A DNA stretch of 36,023 nt from Nitrospirota bacterium (GCA_023248295.1 JAHFEU010000006.1:1-36023); one strand, 5' to 3'; shown: positions 1 to 8,532, counted from the stretch's first letter. A program made the numbers and translations. The notes: generated from the letters alone by a model not told the origin.

Positions 1-110
1 CGCGCGGCCTCGTCATAGCAACGATCGAGATGCTGGGCCAGAAAGACATAGAGTCGGACCAGCGTCTCGGTGATCTCAATATGTCTCGGCACTGCAGATT
101 GAGCAGACAC
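1..110 (-). CDS. Partial CDS, N-terminus of an unrecognised protein
   Basis: An open frame begins with GTG at 108-110 and runs off the left edge without a stop, giving about 36 residues (MSAQSAVPRHIEITETLVRL...). A strong purine-rich ribosome site (GAGGGAGGGCAAGGC) precedes the GTG. It lies 16 bp downstream of the PDH E1-beta stop on the same strand, so it is probably in the same operon. The visible sequence looks like an amphipathic helix. It does not look like the lipoyl domain that would open an E2 subunit, so I assign no function. The frame was read by hand because it is too short for the ORF track. Confidence 0.5.
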   Translation of the reverse strand, partial: MSAQSAVPRHIEITETLVRLYVFLAQHLDRCYDEAA

Positions 111-126
111 GCCTTGCCCTCCCTCG

Positions 127-1104
127 TTACGACCCCTTGACAACCTGTCTGACGGCCGCGCGCACACGCTCCCGATCAGGAATGGCGGCATCCTCGAGCG
201 GCCGCGTATAGGGCATCGGGACATCCACCCCCGTCACCCGCACGATGGGAGCATCCAAATAATCGAACGCCTGCGCGTAGACCACCTCGGCGATCTGTGC
301 GCCAAGTCCGGCGAAGCGCCAGCCCTCTTCCACAATCACGAGCCGTCCGGTCTTCTGGACGGAGGACACGATGGCCTGCACATCCAACGGCTTGAGGGTT
401 CGGGGGTCCACGACTTCGGCCTGGATGCCTTCCCGGGCCAGATCCTCCGCTGCCTCCAAGGCCAGCAACAGCATCTTGGAGTAGGCCACGATCGTGACAT
501 CGTCGCCCCGACGCTTCACCTCCGCCTGCCCGATCGGGATCGTGTACTCCCCCTCCGCCACGTCTCCTTTCGTCGAGTACAGCAGTTGCGCCTCGATGAA
601 GATGACCGGATTCGAATCGCGCACGGCGCTTTTTAAGAGCCCTTTGGCATCGTGCGGGGTCGCCGGCGCGATGACTTTCAAGCCCGGGACGTGGCAAAAC
701 CACGCCTCCAAACTCTGCGAATGCTGCGCCCCCAATTGATGCGCGGCGCTCCCCGGTCCGCGGATGACGAGGGGAACCGACAACTGTCCTCCCGACATGT
801 ATCTGATTTTGGCCGCGTTGTTCACGATCTGATCCAGCGCCAGGATGCCGAAGTTAAACGTCATGAGCTCGACGATCGGGTGCAAGCCGGCCATGGCCGC
901 GCCGATGGCCAACCCAGTGAACCCTGCTTCCGTAATCGGGGTGTCCAGGACCCGCTGCGTGCCGAACTCTTCCACGAACCCCTTGCTGACTTTGAAGGCC
1001 CCCTGGTAATAGCCCACCTCCTCGCCAATCAGGAAGACGCGGTCGTCCCGCCGCATCTCCTCGCGCATGGCCTGGTTCAACGCTTCGCGGTATGAGATCA
1101 GCAT
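127..1104 (-). CDS. pdhB: Pyruvate dehydrogenase (or 2-oxoacid/acetoin dehydrogenase) E1 component, beta subunit
   Basis: This is the 325-residue beta subunit of a heterotetrameric thiamine-diphosphate E1, which decarboxylates a 2-oxoacid and passes the acyl group to lipoyl-E2. The N-terminal part carries the family blocks GEEVGYYQGAFKVSKG, DTPITEAGF and the FNFGILALDQIVNNAAK helix. The C-terminal transketolase domain has VVDPRTLKPLD and VEEGWRFAGLGA. Length is typical of the family. The gene starts 6 bp after the alpha-subunit stop, so the two are surely co-transcribed. Pyruvate is the likeliest substrate. Acetoin or branched-chain dehydrogenases share this architecture and cannot be excluded without the E2 gene. 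Confidence 0.93.
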   Translation of the reverse strand: MLISYREALNQAMREEMRRDDRVFLIGEEVGYYQGAFKVSKGFVEEFGTQRVLDTPITEAGFTGLAIGAAMAGLHPIVELMTFNFGILALDQIVNNAAKIRYMSGGQLSVPLVIRGPGSAAHQLGAQHSQSLEAWFCHVPGLKVIAPATPHDAKGLLKSAVRDSNPVIFIEAQLLYSTKGDVAEGEYTIPIGQAEVKRRGDDVTIVAYSKMLLLALEAAEDLAREGIQAEVVDPRTLKPLDVQAIVSSVQKTGRLVIVEEGWRFAGLGAQIAEVVYAQAFDYLDAPIVRVTGVDVPMPYTRPLEDAAIPDRERVRAAVRQVVKGS

Positions 1105-1110
1105 GGCGGA

Positions 1111-2076
1111 TTACTCGGCATAGACGTCTTCCTCAAGAGCCGTTGGAGCCGGGAACGGACTCTCATCGGCAAACTTCACCGCGGCAGCCACAATCTCTCC
1201 CACCTCCCGCTCCAGCCGTTTAAAATCGGGTTCCGATCCCAGCCCCCGGTTCATGATGGTCTGGCGGAGCAGCAGCAACGGGTCGCGTGTTCGTTCTTCT
1301 TCCACTTCTTCTTTGCTCCGGTAGTGACCATGGGACGGGTCGGCCATCGAATGACCCATGAACCGGTACGTCAAGGCCTCGACGAAAGAGGGGTGCGGCG
1401 CGGACCGCACCTTGGTGACGACCGTCTTCATGAGCGTGCGCACCGCCAGCACGTCCATCCCATCCACCGTCTCGGCCTCAATGCCGTACGCACGGGCCGT
1501 CTCCGCCACGTTGGAATAGAGCGCGACCGCTCGTTGAACCGGCGTCCCCATGCCGTAGCGGTTGTTCTCGCAGATGAAGATGACCGGCAACTTCCAGAGG
1601 GCTGCGAGATTGAAGGCCTCGTGCGCCTGCCCGGTGGGCACCGCGCCTTCTCCGAAGAAGCACAGGACCACCTGGTCGCGCTTCTGGTACTTGACGGCAA
1701 AGGCCAACCCTGTGGCCAGCGGAAGGTGTCCTCCCACGATGGCATAGCCGCCCATGAAGTTCCGACGGGCGTCCACCAGATGCATGGAGCCTCCCTTCCC
1801 CTTGCACAGACCGGTCGCTTTGCCGAACAGCTCGGCCATGACTCGGCCCGGCTCCGAGCCCTTGGCAAGACAATGACCGTGGTCTCGGTAGGCAGTGATC
1901 ACATAGTCATTCGCCCTGATGGCCGCGATGGCGCCCACGGCAATCGCCTCTTCACCGATATAGAGGTGCAGGAAGCCGCCGATCTTGGCTAAGGCGTACA
2001 TCTCCGCCGATTTTTCCTCGAAGCGGCGGATCAGCAGCATCTGGCGGTAGAGAGACAGGAGGTCGTCGCGGTCCAT
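1111..2076 (-). CDS. pdhA: Pyruvate dehydrogenase (or 2-oxoacid/acetoin dehydrogenase) E1 component, alpha subunit
   Basis: This 321-residue E1 alpha subunit binds thiamine diphosphate and Mg2+ and pairs with the beta subunit encoded just downstream. The thiamine-diphosphate region reads FFGEGAVPTGQAHEAFN, followed by FICENNRYGMGTP, so the usual GDG start of the motif is GEG here. The phosphorylation-loop region SMADPSHGHYRSKEEVEEE is intact. The N-terminal YRQMLLIRRFEEK and HLYIGEEAIAVG blocks are typical. The ATG at 2076 gives a normal family length. The preceding gene on the strand is a Rieske protein ending 51 bp upstream, so pdhA may be read from a promoter further up the cluster. Confidence 0.93.
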   Translation of the reverse strand: MDRDDLLSLYRQMLLIRRFEEKSAEMYALAKIGGFLHLYIGEEAIAVGAIAAIRANDYVITAYRDHGHCLAKGSEPGRVMAELFGKATGLCKGKGGSMHLVDARRNFMGGYAIVGGHLPLATGLAFAVKYQKRDQVVLCFFGEGAVPTGQAHEAFNLAALWKLPVIFICENNRYGMGTPVQRAVALYSNVAETARAYGIEAETVDGMDVLAVRTLMKTVVTKVRSAPHPSFVEALTYRFMGHSMADPSHGHYRSKEEVEEERTRDPLLLLRQTIMNRGLGSEPDFKRLEREVGEIVAAAVKFADESPFPAPTALEEDVYAE

Positions 2077-2127
2077 CAGGACCCATTATGCAGAATGCGG
2101 GCGGGAGACACAAGAAACGGGGTCGCG

Positions 2128-2433
2128 TCAGAGCAAAATCTTGACGTCACTCCCCTCGACCGTCACCTGGTAGGACTTGACACAGGCCGACGGGTTGTTG
2201 ATCGACTTCCCGGACTTCACGTTGTACTGCCAGCCGTGCCACGGGCAGGTGACGGTGTCGCCCTCGAGTTCGCCCTCGCCAAGCGGACCGCCGCGATGCA
2301 CGCAGGTATTGTCGATCGCAAAATAGGTTCCGTCCACATTAAACACCGCGATGGACTGGCCCTTGACCTCGGCGACCACACCACTCCCCGGGGCGACATC
2401 GGCCGCGCCGGTGACTCTCACAAACTCAGCCAT
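2128..2433 (-). CDS. Rieske [2Fe-2S] ferredoxin-type protein
   Basis: A soluble 101-residue Rieske protein with no membrane anchor. The cluster ligands are visible as CVHRGG (C-x-H) and CPWHGW (C-x2-H), about 17 residues apart. This resembles the small NirD/BphF-type ferredoxins that carry electrons to a reductase or oxygenase. The ATG at 2433 follows a clear Shine-Dalgarno sequence (AAGAGGAGGCAGA). It lies between the Mrp ATPase and the PDH genes on the same strand. No partner oxygenase or nitrite reductase is visible, so its redox partner is unknown. Confidence 0.88.
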   Translation of the reverse strand: MAEFVRVTGAADVAPGSGVVAEVKGQSIAVFNVDGTYFAIDNTCVHRGGPLGEGELEGDTVTCPWHGWQYNVKSGKSINNPSACVKSYQVTVEGSDVKILL

Positions 2434-2476
2434 TCTGCCTCCTCTTCTTGGTGAGGTTGAGGTTCACCTATCTTCT

Positions 2477-3370
2477 TCATGTTCCCAGCGGCCGTTTGAT
2501 CTTTTTCAGCAGGCTGTCCAGCGACGCCTTAGGCTGGCCTCCCATCCCTGCATCCGTGCCACTGATCCCATCCGCAAGCTTGGCCGCGATCTCCCTGAAC
2601 ACCGCCGCCTGAGGCGATGCGGGATTGGCCACGACGATCGGCATCCCCGAGTCCCCGCCGGCTCGGATGGCGGGATCGATCGGAATTCGCCCGAGAAACG
2701 GAATGCCCAACTTCTCGGCCGCCCGCTCGCCCCCCCCATGAGAAAAAATTTCAGTCCGTTCGCCGCAGTGCCCGCAGACGAAGAAGCTCATGTTCTCGAT
2801 GATGCCCAGCAACGGGACGTTGACCTTCTGGAACATCATCATGCCCTTCCGCACGTCGTGCAGTGCCACCTCCTGAGGTGTCGTCACCGTCACCGCGCCA
2901 CACATGGGCACCAGTTGAGTGAGGGTGAGCTGGGCATCTCCCGTCCCCGGAGGAAGATCAATGAGCAGATACTCCAGCTCCCCCCAGAGAACATCCCGCA
3001 GGAACTGCTGGATGGCCGTGTGAATCATGGGGCCCCGCCAGACCACGGCCGTCTCTTCCGGCACGAAGAATCCCATCGAGATCAGCTTGACCCCATGGCT
3101 CTCAGCCGGCTTGATCTTGCCGTCCTGCTGCTCAGGCGGTTTCGGGACCCCCATCATCATGGGGATGTTCGGCCCGTACACGTCGGCATCCATCAGACCG
3201 ACTGTCGCGCCCGAGAGACGAAGCGCCACCGCAAGATTGACCGCCACGGTGGTTTTGCCCACTCCTCCCTTGCCGCTGCTGATGGCGATGACATGCTTGA
3301 CGTTCGGGATCAGGTCCTCTTTCCCCTGATTCCGCCCCTGGGTCATCCCCCCGCTGTTCACCTCTCCCAT
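2477..3370 (-). CDS. mrp: Mrp/NBP35-family P-loop ATPase, iron-sulfur cluster carrier
   Basis: This 297-residue ParA/MinD-type ATPase of the Mrp/ApbC/NBP35 family is expected to bind and deliver [4Fe-4S] clusters in the cytosol. The deviant Walker A motif SSGKGGVGKTTVAVNLA starts near residue 31. DADVYGPNIPMMMG, the LIDLPPGTGDAQL Walker B block and the cluster-binding CxxC (FVCGHCGE) follow. There is no N-terminal DUF59 domain. The ATG at 3370 has GGAGGACGGTGGC upstream. The next gene is a Rieske [2Fe-2S] protein, consistent with an Fe-S role, although adjacency alone does not prove a client relationship. Confidence 0.93.
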   Translation of the reverse strand: MGEVNSGGMTQGRNQGKEDLIPNVKHVIAISSGKGGVGKTTVAVNLAVALRLSGATVGLMDADVYGPNIPMMMGVPKPPEQQDGKIKPAESHGVKLISMGFFVPEETAVVWRGPMIHTAIQQFLRDVLWGELEYLLIDLPPGTGDAQLTLTQLVPMCGAVTVTTPQEVALHDVRKGMMMFQKVNVPLLGIIENMSFFVCGHCGERTEIFSHGGGERAAEKLGIPFLGRIPIDPAIRAGGDSGMPIVVANPASPQAAVFREIAAKLADGISGTDAGMGGQPKASLDSLLKKIKRPLGT

Positions 3371-3476
3371 GCCACCGTCCTCCTCACCTCTCCAAGCTCA
3401 GACGCAAGCCGCACTCTCCCTTCCCTGCCATCCGCACCGCTGTCAACGTGGCAACTGAGCGATGTCCGTCGGGCGG

Positions 3477-3680
3477 TCAGCTAAGCTGGGTGGCAAACTT
3501 CTTGCGCGCGCGGCCTATAAGGGGCGACGGACGAGATTCGCGATTGGACGCGATGACCGGATCCAGAATCTCTCCGCACGTGATGCAGCGCCAGCCTTTG
3601 AAGGACAAGGCCCCCGTGTCGTCCCTCATGTCTTCAAAGACATCCTGCACCATGATACCCCTGCAGCGTGGGCATTCCAT
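3477..3680 (-). CDS. Small double-CxxC zinc-ribbon protein of unknown function
   Basis: The start is set at the ATG of MECPRCRGIMVQ (3678-3680), giving 67 residues. AAGGAG lies 8 nt upstream, and a promoter-like pair lies at 3720-3749, so the longer frame in the ORF track would start inside the promoter. Two CxxC knuckles (CPRC near residue 3 and CITC near residue 32) form a zinc ribbon. A basic tail (GRARKKF) follows. Similar tiny zinc-ribbon proteins are common in GC-rich environmental bacteria and have no established function. The gene is codirectional with the Mrp and Rieske genes. Confidence 0.72.
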   Translation of the reverse strand: MECPRCRGIMVQDVFEDMRDDTGALSFKGWRCITCGEILDPVIASNRESRPSPLIGRARKKFATQLS

Positions 3681-3719
3681 CGTGCATCTCCTTCTGAACG
3701 GAGCCAGGTTGGCCTTTTC

Positions 3720-3749
3720 ATGATACGCCACCCTCCGGTGAAGAGACAA
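3720..3749 (-). promoter_or_regulatory. Putative sigma70 promoter of the zinc-ribbon gene
   Basis: On the minus strand, TTGTCT (3744-3749) and TATCAT (3720-3725) are separated by 18 bp. The -10 matches consensus at 5 of 6 positions and the -35 at 4 of 6. The expected transcription start near 3713 leaves a leader of about 33 nt containing the AAGGAG ribosome site. Confidence 0.5.
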
Positions 3750-3788
3750 GGGGGGAAAGCGAAGGCTGGGAGCCGAATGGCGAGAAGG

Positions 3789-4619
3789 TCAGCCGCGATA
3801 CCGCTGCAGATTATAGGCCATGCCTGCTTTCGACAGGGTGAAAACCAGCCACTTGGACGGATCAAAGTTATACCACTTCGGTCCATTGCGATAGTCCCGA
3901 AGGTACATGTGGTGATAGTTGTGGTAGCCTTCCCCGAAGGTCACGAGGGAGACCCACCAACTGTCCCGACTGCTGTCACCATTTCCGTGTGGCTGAGCAC
4001 CCCAGAGATGGCAGATGGAGTTGATGCAAAACGTGGAGTTGAGCACCAAGAACACACGGCACACTCCGGCCAGCAAAAAGCAACTGAGGCCTCCGATCCA
4101 GCCTCCGTGCAGCAGACCTACCCCGAACGGCAGCGCCAGGCCCGACAGCACGATCGGGATATAGTACCGGTGCTGCCACATGATCAACGGGTCTTTCCGT
4201 AACGTGATTTCGTATTTCTCCTCCCGGTAGGGAGAGACCTCAAAAATCCAGCCGCAGTGGCTATGCCAAAATCCCCTCATCGCGTTGTAAGGGTCGTCTT
4301 CCTCATCACACCGGGCATGATGCCGGATATGATCCGCGCACCATCGCAGCGCCGAGTTTTCCAGCGCCCACCCGCCGGCCACGAGCAGGCAGGCCCTCAC
4401 CCAAGGCGGACATTCGAAACTTCGATGCGAGATCAACCGGTGATAGCCGACCGTGATACCGAGTCCGCTGACCATGTACAGCACGCCGAACATGACCCAA
4501 TCGAGCGACGTGAAGCCGACCATGACGCCGAACATCGGCACGCCCACGACTGTGCCTAGCGTGAAGAGTGCAAAAAGTACGATGACAGGGTAATCAAGCC
4601 GCCTGGAAGTTTTCTCCAC
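3789..4619 (-). CDS. Membrane fatty acid desaturase (delta-9 type, acyl-CoA/acyl-lipid)
   Basis: This integral-membrane di-iron desaturase introduces a double bond into acyl chains. All three histidine clusters are visible: HRLISH, DHIRHHARCD and EGYHNYHH. Several hydrophobic segments flank them (VIVLFALFTLGTVVGVPMFG; VMFGVLYMVSGLGITVGY; a Gly-rich stretch near GLALPFGVGLL). I choose the GTG at 4619 (VEKTSRRLDYPV) because it has a strong GGAGGAGGAG ribosome site. The promoter at 4684-4713 would place the ORF-track start (4685) upstream of transcription. The gene is divergent from putA and probably tunes membrane lipid unsaturation. Exact positional specificity cannot be read from sequence. 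Confidence 0.88.
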   Translation of the reverse strand: MEKTSRRLDYPVIVLFALFTLGTVVGVPMFGVMVGFTSLDWVMFGVLYMVSGLGITVGYHRLISHRSFECPPWVRACLLVAGGWALENSALRWCADHIRHHARCDEEDDPYNAMRGFWHSHCGWIFEVSPYREEKYEITLRKDPLIMWQHRYYIPIVLSGLALPFGVGLLHGGWIGGLSCFLLAGVCRVFLVLNSTFCINSICHLWGAQPHGNGDSSRDSWWVSLVTFGEGYHNYHHMYLRDYRNGPKWYNFDPSKWLVFTLSKAGMAYNLQRYRG

Positions 4620-4683
4620 CCTTGCTCCTCCTCCCGGATCGCACAGCCTTGTGCGCGAGCTGCGAGACCTAGCTAATCGGCTC

Positions 4684-4713
4684 ATGCTAGCGAACTGTCA
4701 CGCTGATTTTCAA
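4684..4713 (-). promoter_or_regulatory. Putative promoter of the desaturase gene
   Basis: TTGAAA (4708-4713) and TAGCAT (4684-4689), read on the minus strand, are separated by 18 bp. The expected start point near 4677 leaves a leader of about 58 nt before the GTG at 4619. The -35 hexamer occupies the same six bases as the candidate -35 for putA on the other strand. Confidence 0.5.
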
Positions 4714-4737
4714 GAAAAATCGTTCGCGGTGTATACT
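4708..4737 (+). promoter_or_regulatory. Putative promoter of putA
   Basis: TATACT (4732-4737) is a 5-of-6 match to the -10 consensus. The best-spaced -35 is TTTCAA (4708-4713), a weak match with an 18 bp spacer. A weak -35 is compatible with activator dependence, but no regulator gene is nearby. A small palindrome CCTGCGCAGG lies in the leader before the GGGGAAGG ribosome site. Confidence 0.45.
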
Positions 4738-4770
4738 ATCCATCAATAGGTCTCCTGCGCAGGGGAAGGT

Positions 4771-7746
4771 ATGAAGCTGACCGATTCGGTGCTCGAACCC
4801 GCCATTCGTCGCATAGGCCAGGAGCTGAGGGAACGATCAGCCGGGAGTTCTCCGACGGTGTTCGACCCCCGCTGGTGGTCGGGGAACTTGCTCGAGTGGT
4901 GCATGAAGGATGAGACCTTCAAGGTTCAGTTATTCCGCTTCATCGATGTCCTGCCGTGCCTCCGCGATGATGACCACGTCGCCCGGCTGCTGGAGGAATA
5001 CTTTGGGGAGACGGAGACGCTGGCGCCCTCCCTTCAGTGGGGATTACGCGCGATGTCCGCCACGCGCCTCGGCGCTCGCTTGAGCGCAAAGTCGCTCCGG
5101 CATCAAATCCACCAGATGGCCCGCACGTTCATCGCCGAAGCCTCGATCGAGCACGCAGTGCCGGTCCTGGCGCGCCTCTGGACAGAGGGGCGTGGATTTT
5201 CGGTGGACCTTTTGGGGGAAGCGACGGTCAGCGAGCTAGAGGCCGACCGGTACCGGGATCGCTGTCTCGAAGCGTTGCGGCTGCTGGCCAAGGCCACGGC
5301 CGCCTGGCCCTCCCTTCCGGTGCTGGAGCGGGACCGCATCGGGCCGCTCCCCAGAGTCAACCTGTCGGTCAAATTGTCGGCGCTGTATTCCCAATTGGAC
5401 CCCATCGATCCCGAAGGCTGTTTTCGCGCCGTGGCGGCACGCCTGCGTCCAATGCTAGACCTGGCAGCGACCTTACCGGCCGCGATCACGTTCGACATGG
5501 AACAGGCGGAGCAGAAGGATCTGACGCTGATGATCTTCATGCGCCTCCTGTCCGAAGACGCCTACCGTCGCTATCCCCATGGCGGCCTCGCGATGCAAGC
5601 CTACCTGAAGGAGTCGGCAGCCGACCTCCAGAGCGTGATCCGATGGGTGCGGCAACGTGGCACTCCGGTCACGATCCGGCTGGTCAAGGGGGCGTATTGG
5701 GATTCCGACACGATCCGTTATCAACAGCGGGGCTGGCCGGTCCCGGTCTTTGAAACGAAAGCGGAGACGGATCACAACTACGAGCTCCTCAGCCGGACGC
5801 TGGTCGAGCACGCCAGCCTCATCCGACCCGCATTCGGCACGCACAACCTGCGCAGCCTGGCGCATGCCCAGGCTGCGGCGGAAGCCGCGGGGCTGCCGCC
5901 GGATGCCGCCGAGTACCAGATGATCTTCGGAATGGCCGAACCGCTCCAGACCGCCGTCACCCAGGCCGGAAGACGTGTCAGGATTTACACGCCGGTGGGG
6001 GAACTCCTCCCGGGTATGGCCTACCTGGTGCGCCGCCTGCTGGAAAACACGTCGAACGAATCCTTCCTGCGCAAAGAATACGCTGAATCGCAGCCCCTCG
6101 ATCTCCTCCTGGCTCCCCCGCCCGTCCCGACTCCTCCCACCTCCGGCCGTATTTCTCAGGGACCATCGGAACCGGAACTCGCCGATTGGTTCATCAACGA
6201 ACCTCATACGGATTTTTCGAAAGCGCCGGCCCGAGCGGCCATGGCCCAGGCGATCACCTCGGTCAGGGCGCAGTTTGGCCGTCGACTTCCGTACCCGGTG
6301 GCGCCTGGCCTGTCACCGTCCGGGGCGGATCTCGTCTCACGAAATCCCAGTTCGCCGGGTGAGGTGGTCGGCCGGATGCCCGGCTTCGCTCCCCAGGATA
6401 TCGCCGTGGCAGCCCGGCACGCGCTCTCGAGGCAGCCCGGCTGGACGGCGCTGTCGCCGGCACTGCGGGCCGACATCATGAGCAAAGCGGCTGCCGCGAT
6501 GCGGCAACGGCGTTTCGAGCTGTCCGCCTGGGAAATGTTTGAAACGGGCAAACCGTGGCATGAGGCCGACGCGGACGTTGCGGAGGCGATCGACTTTCTT
6601 GAATTCTACGCCCGCGAGATGCGCCGCACCGGTGCGCCGCGCCGGCTCGGGCGCGAACCCGGCGAGCTGAACCAGATGGCGTTCTCTCCGCGGGGCCTCG
6701 TGGCCGTCATCTCACCGTGGAATTTCCCCCTGGCGATCCCGACCGGCCTGGTGTCCGCCGCGTTGGTGACCGGCAACGCGGTGCTCTTCAAGCCGTCGGA
6801 ACGCGCGCCGATCATGGGACACCTCTTGGCCGACCTGCTGGCCGAGGCGGGAGTGCCCGAAGGGGTCCTGCAATTCACCCCCGGCGGTCCGGATGTCGGC
6901 CAGGCGCTGGTTGCCCATCCGGAGGTGGAGGTCATCGCCTTCACCGGATCAAAGGATGTCGGGTTGCGTATCCTGGCTCAGGCCGCGCGCGTGGACCCGG
7001 GCCAGCGGTCGGTCAAGCGCGTCATCGCGGAGATGGGCGGGAAGAACGCCATCATCGTTGATGACACGGCGGACCTCGACGAGGCGGTGGTGGGAGTTGT
7101 GACCTCCTTCACGGGGTACCAGGGACAGAAATGCTCAGCCTGTTCACGGGCGATCGTCCATGACTCGATCTACGACGTGTTCCTGCAGCGGCTCGCCGAC
7201 GCGGTCATGAGCGTCCGGATCGGGCCTCCGGAGGATCCGAGCAACCGCATGGGTCCCCTGATCGACGAGCGGGCCCGCGCCAAGGTGCGCGAGTACATCG
7301 AAATCGGCAAACGCGAGGGGCGGCTGGTGCTGGAGAGGCCGGTCACGGGAGATGGGTGCTTCATCGGGCCGGCGATCTTCGCCGACATCCAACCGTCTCA
7401 CCGGCTGGCGCAAGAGGAGATTTTCGGACCGGTGCTGGCGGTGATGCGGGCGCGAGACTTCCCCGAGGCGATCCGCTTTGCGAACGCTACGCCATATGCG
7501 CTGACCGGGGGCGTGTATTCACGGAGTCCCGCGAATATCCGGACAGCCCGCGAGACGTTCGACGTGGGCAACCTGTACATCAACCGGCCCATCACGGGGG
7601 CGTTGGTGGGCCGCCAGCCCTTTGGAGGACACCGCCTGTCCGGAGTCGGGACCAAGGCCGGCGGCGAAGGCTACTTGGCCCAATTCATGGTGGCGCGCGT
7701 CGTGAGCGAGAACACGCTCCGCCGTGGGTTCGCACCGTCGGAGTGA
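4771..7746 (+). CDS. putA: Bifunctional proline dehydrogenase / L-glutamate gamma-semialdehyde dehydrogenase
   Basis: A 991-residue PutA that oxidises proline to glutamate in two linked steps, feeding electrons to quinone and NAD+. The N-terminal PRODH barrel shows MEQAEQKDLT, RLVKGAYWDSDT (near residue 303) and the FAD/proline block TPVGELLPGMAYLVRRLLENTSN. The ALDH half shows ISPWNFP (near 646), EMGGKN with the catalytic Glu (near 753) and GQKCSAC with the catalytic Cys (near 785). There is no N-terminal ribbon-helix-helix DNA-binding domain, so it is a non-regulatory short PutA. The length is normal for that class. Its last 228 bp are overlapped in antisense by the next gene. Confidence 0.96.
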   Translation: MKLTDSVLEPAIRRIGQELRERSAGSSPTVFDPRWWSGNLLEWCMKDETFKVQLFRFIDVLPCLRDDDHVARLLEEYFGETETLAPSLQWGLRAMSATRLGARLSAKSLRHQIHQMARTFIAEASIEHAVPVLARLWTEGRGFSVDLLGEATVSELEADRYRDRCLEALRLLAKATAAWPSLPVLERDRIGPLPRVNLSVKLSALYSQLDPIDPEGCFRAVAARLRPMLDLAATLPAAITFDMEQAEQKDLTLMIFMRLLSEDAYRRYPHGGLAMQAYLKESAADLQSVIRWVRQRGTPVTIRLVKGAYWDSDTIRYQQRGWPVPVFETKAETDHNYELLSRTLVEHASLIRPAFGTHNLRSLAHAQAAAEAAGLPPDAAEYQMIFGMAEPLQTAVTQAGRRVRIYTPVGELLPGMAYLVRRLLENTSNESFLRKEYAESQPLDLLLAPPPVPTPPTSGRISQGPSEPELADWFINEPHTDFSKAPARAAMAQAITSVRAQFGRRLPYPVAPGLSPSGADLVSRNPSSPGEVVGRMPGFAPQDIAVAARHALSRQPGWTALSPALRADIMSKAAAAMRQRRFELSAWEMFETGKPWHEADADVAEAIDFLEFYAREMRRTGAPRRLGREPGELNQMAFSPRGLVAVISPWNFPLAIPTGLVSAALVTGNAVLFKPSERAPIMGHLLADLLAEAGVPEGVLQFTPGGPDVGQALVAHPEVEVIAFTGSKDVGLRILAQAARVDPGQRSVKRVIAEMGGKNAIIVDDTADLDEAVVGVVTSFTGYQGQKCSACSRAIVHDSIYDVFLQRLADAVMSVRIGPPEDPSNRMGPLIDERARAKVREYIEIGKREGRLVLERPVTGDGCFIGPAIFADIQPSHRLAQEEIFGPVLAVMRARDFPEAIRFANATPYALTGGVYSRSPANIRTARETFDVGNLYINRPITGALVGRQPFGGHRLSGVGTKAGGEGYLAQFMVARVVSENTLRRGFAPSE

Positions 7747-8532
7747 GGCCGTTTCCGTCTTGACCTCCGCTTCCTCGAGTTCCTCCGTGATCTCGGTGAC
7801 CAGACCCCGGTCCGACCTGAACGGAGGGATCTCCTGCCGCTCGACATACTTGACCAGCCCGACGCCCTTGGCGAACCATGCCGTCATCGTATCGGTTCCA
7901 ACCGCGGTCCGCTGAGCGCCGGAGAGATGGATCTGCATCGTCATCCGGGCCTCGATCTTGAGGGCATCCGGGTAGGAACCGGAGGGCACCGACACGGTCT
8001 CTTTGCCGACCACCGTGACCGACGCTTGCACGTCCGCCTGCTCGTTCCTGTCATCACCATCGAGATCACTGCCGAAGTTGAGCCCCTTGCGGTCGAATTG
8101 CTGAAAAGAGGACGGGAACTCGAGCGGAAATCGGACGATCTGATAAGGAGTCAACTGCTTTTCGAGCGCGGTGCCCGGCTCGGAACCGTAGTACACGATA
8201 CCGGCTGCATCACGCCGATAATAACTGTCGGAAGGACCGTAGTTCCCCGGATTGGTATCGTGAAACACCTTCACGCTGACGCCCTTGATCGTCTCGGCTC
8301 CCTTCACGGTGGACACATTGACGAACCCATTGCCGATTTTCTGGAGGGGGACATCGACCACCTGGCCCCGGTAGCGCCATCGGCTCCCCATGGCATCCGG
8401 AAAATAGTCGTCCGCGTTGGCGACTATCTCGGCTCTCAGCGCAGCAGACCCCAGGTCATGCAGGCCCGGCCCCAGGGTCAGACTCAACCCCACGAAGACT
8501 GTCAGCCCGACAGTGACACGAACCCCCTGCAT
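7519..8532 (-). CDS. Putative exported protein of unknown function, C-terminal frame running into putA
   Basis: I start this at the ATG of MQGVRVTVGL (8532), which has AGGAGGC upstream, giving 337 residues. The N-terminus is a signal-peptide-like segment (VGLTVFVGLSLTLG), so the product is likely exported. The body (YFPDAMGSRWRYRGQ..., a DRNEQADVQ stretch, VSVPSGSYPDALKIE) suggests a beta-rich periplasmic protein, but I recognise no family. After ITEELEEAEVKTETASL the frame continues 228 nt antisense to putA. That tail reads like putA shadow coding and may not belong to the ancestral protein. The body is credible; the C-terminus is doubtful. Confidence 0.6.
   Translation of the reverse strand: MQGVRVTVGLTVFVGLSLTLGPGLHDLGSAALRAEIVANADDYFPDAMGSRWRYRGQVVDVPLQKIGNGFVNVSTVKGAETIKGVSVKVFHDTNPGNYGPSDSYYRRDAAGIVYYGSEPGTALEKQLTPYQIVRFPLEFPSSFQQFDRKGLNFGSDLDGDDRNEQADVQASVTVVGKETVSVPSGSYPDALKIEARMTMQIHLSGAQRTAVGTDTMTAWFAKGVGLVKYVERQEIPPFRSDRGLVTEITEELEEAEVKTETASLRRCEPTAERVLAHDARHHELGQVAFAAGLGPDSGQAVSSKGLAAHQRPRDGPVDVQVAHVERLAGCPDIRGTP

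Noticed and set aside
2086-2103. Possible solo terminal repeat (GCCCGCATTCTGCATAA on the minus strand) upstream of pdhA
   Set aside because: About 13 of 17 bases resemble the end of copy 3, but the flanking TA is missing and no partner end is nearby. The similarity may be chance.
2351-3484. 377-aa plus-strand frame
   Set aside because: Antisense shadow of the Mrp ATPase gene, which has clear Walker motifs on the minus strand.
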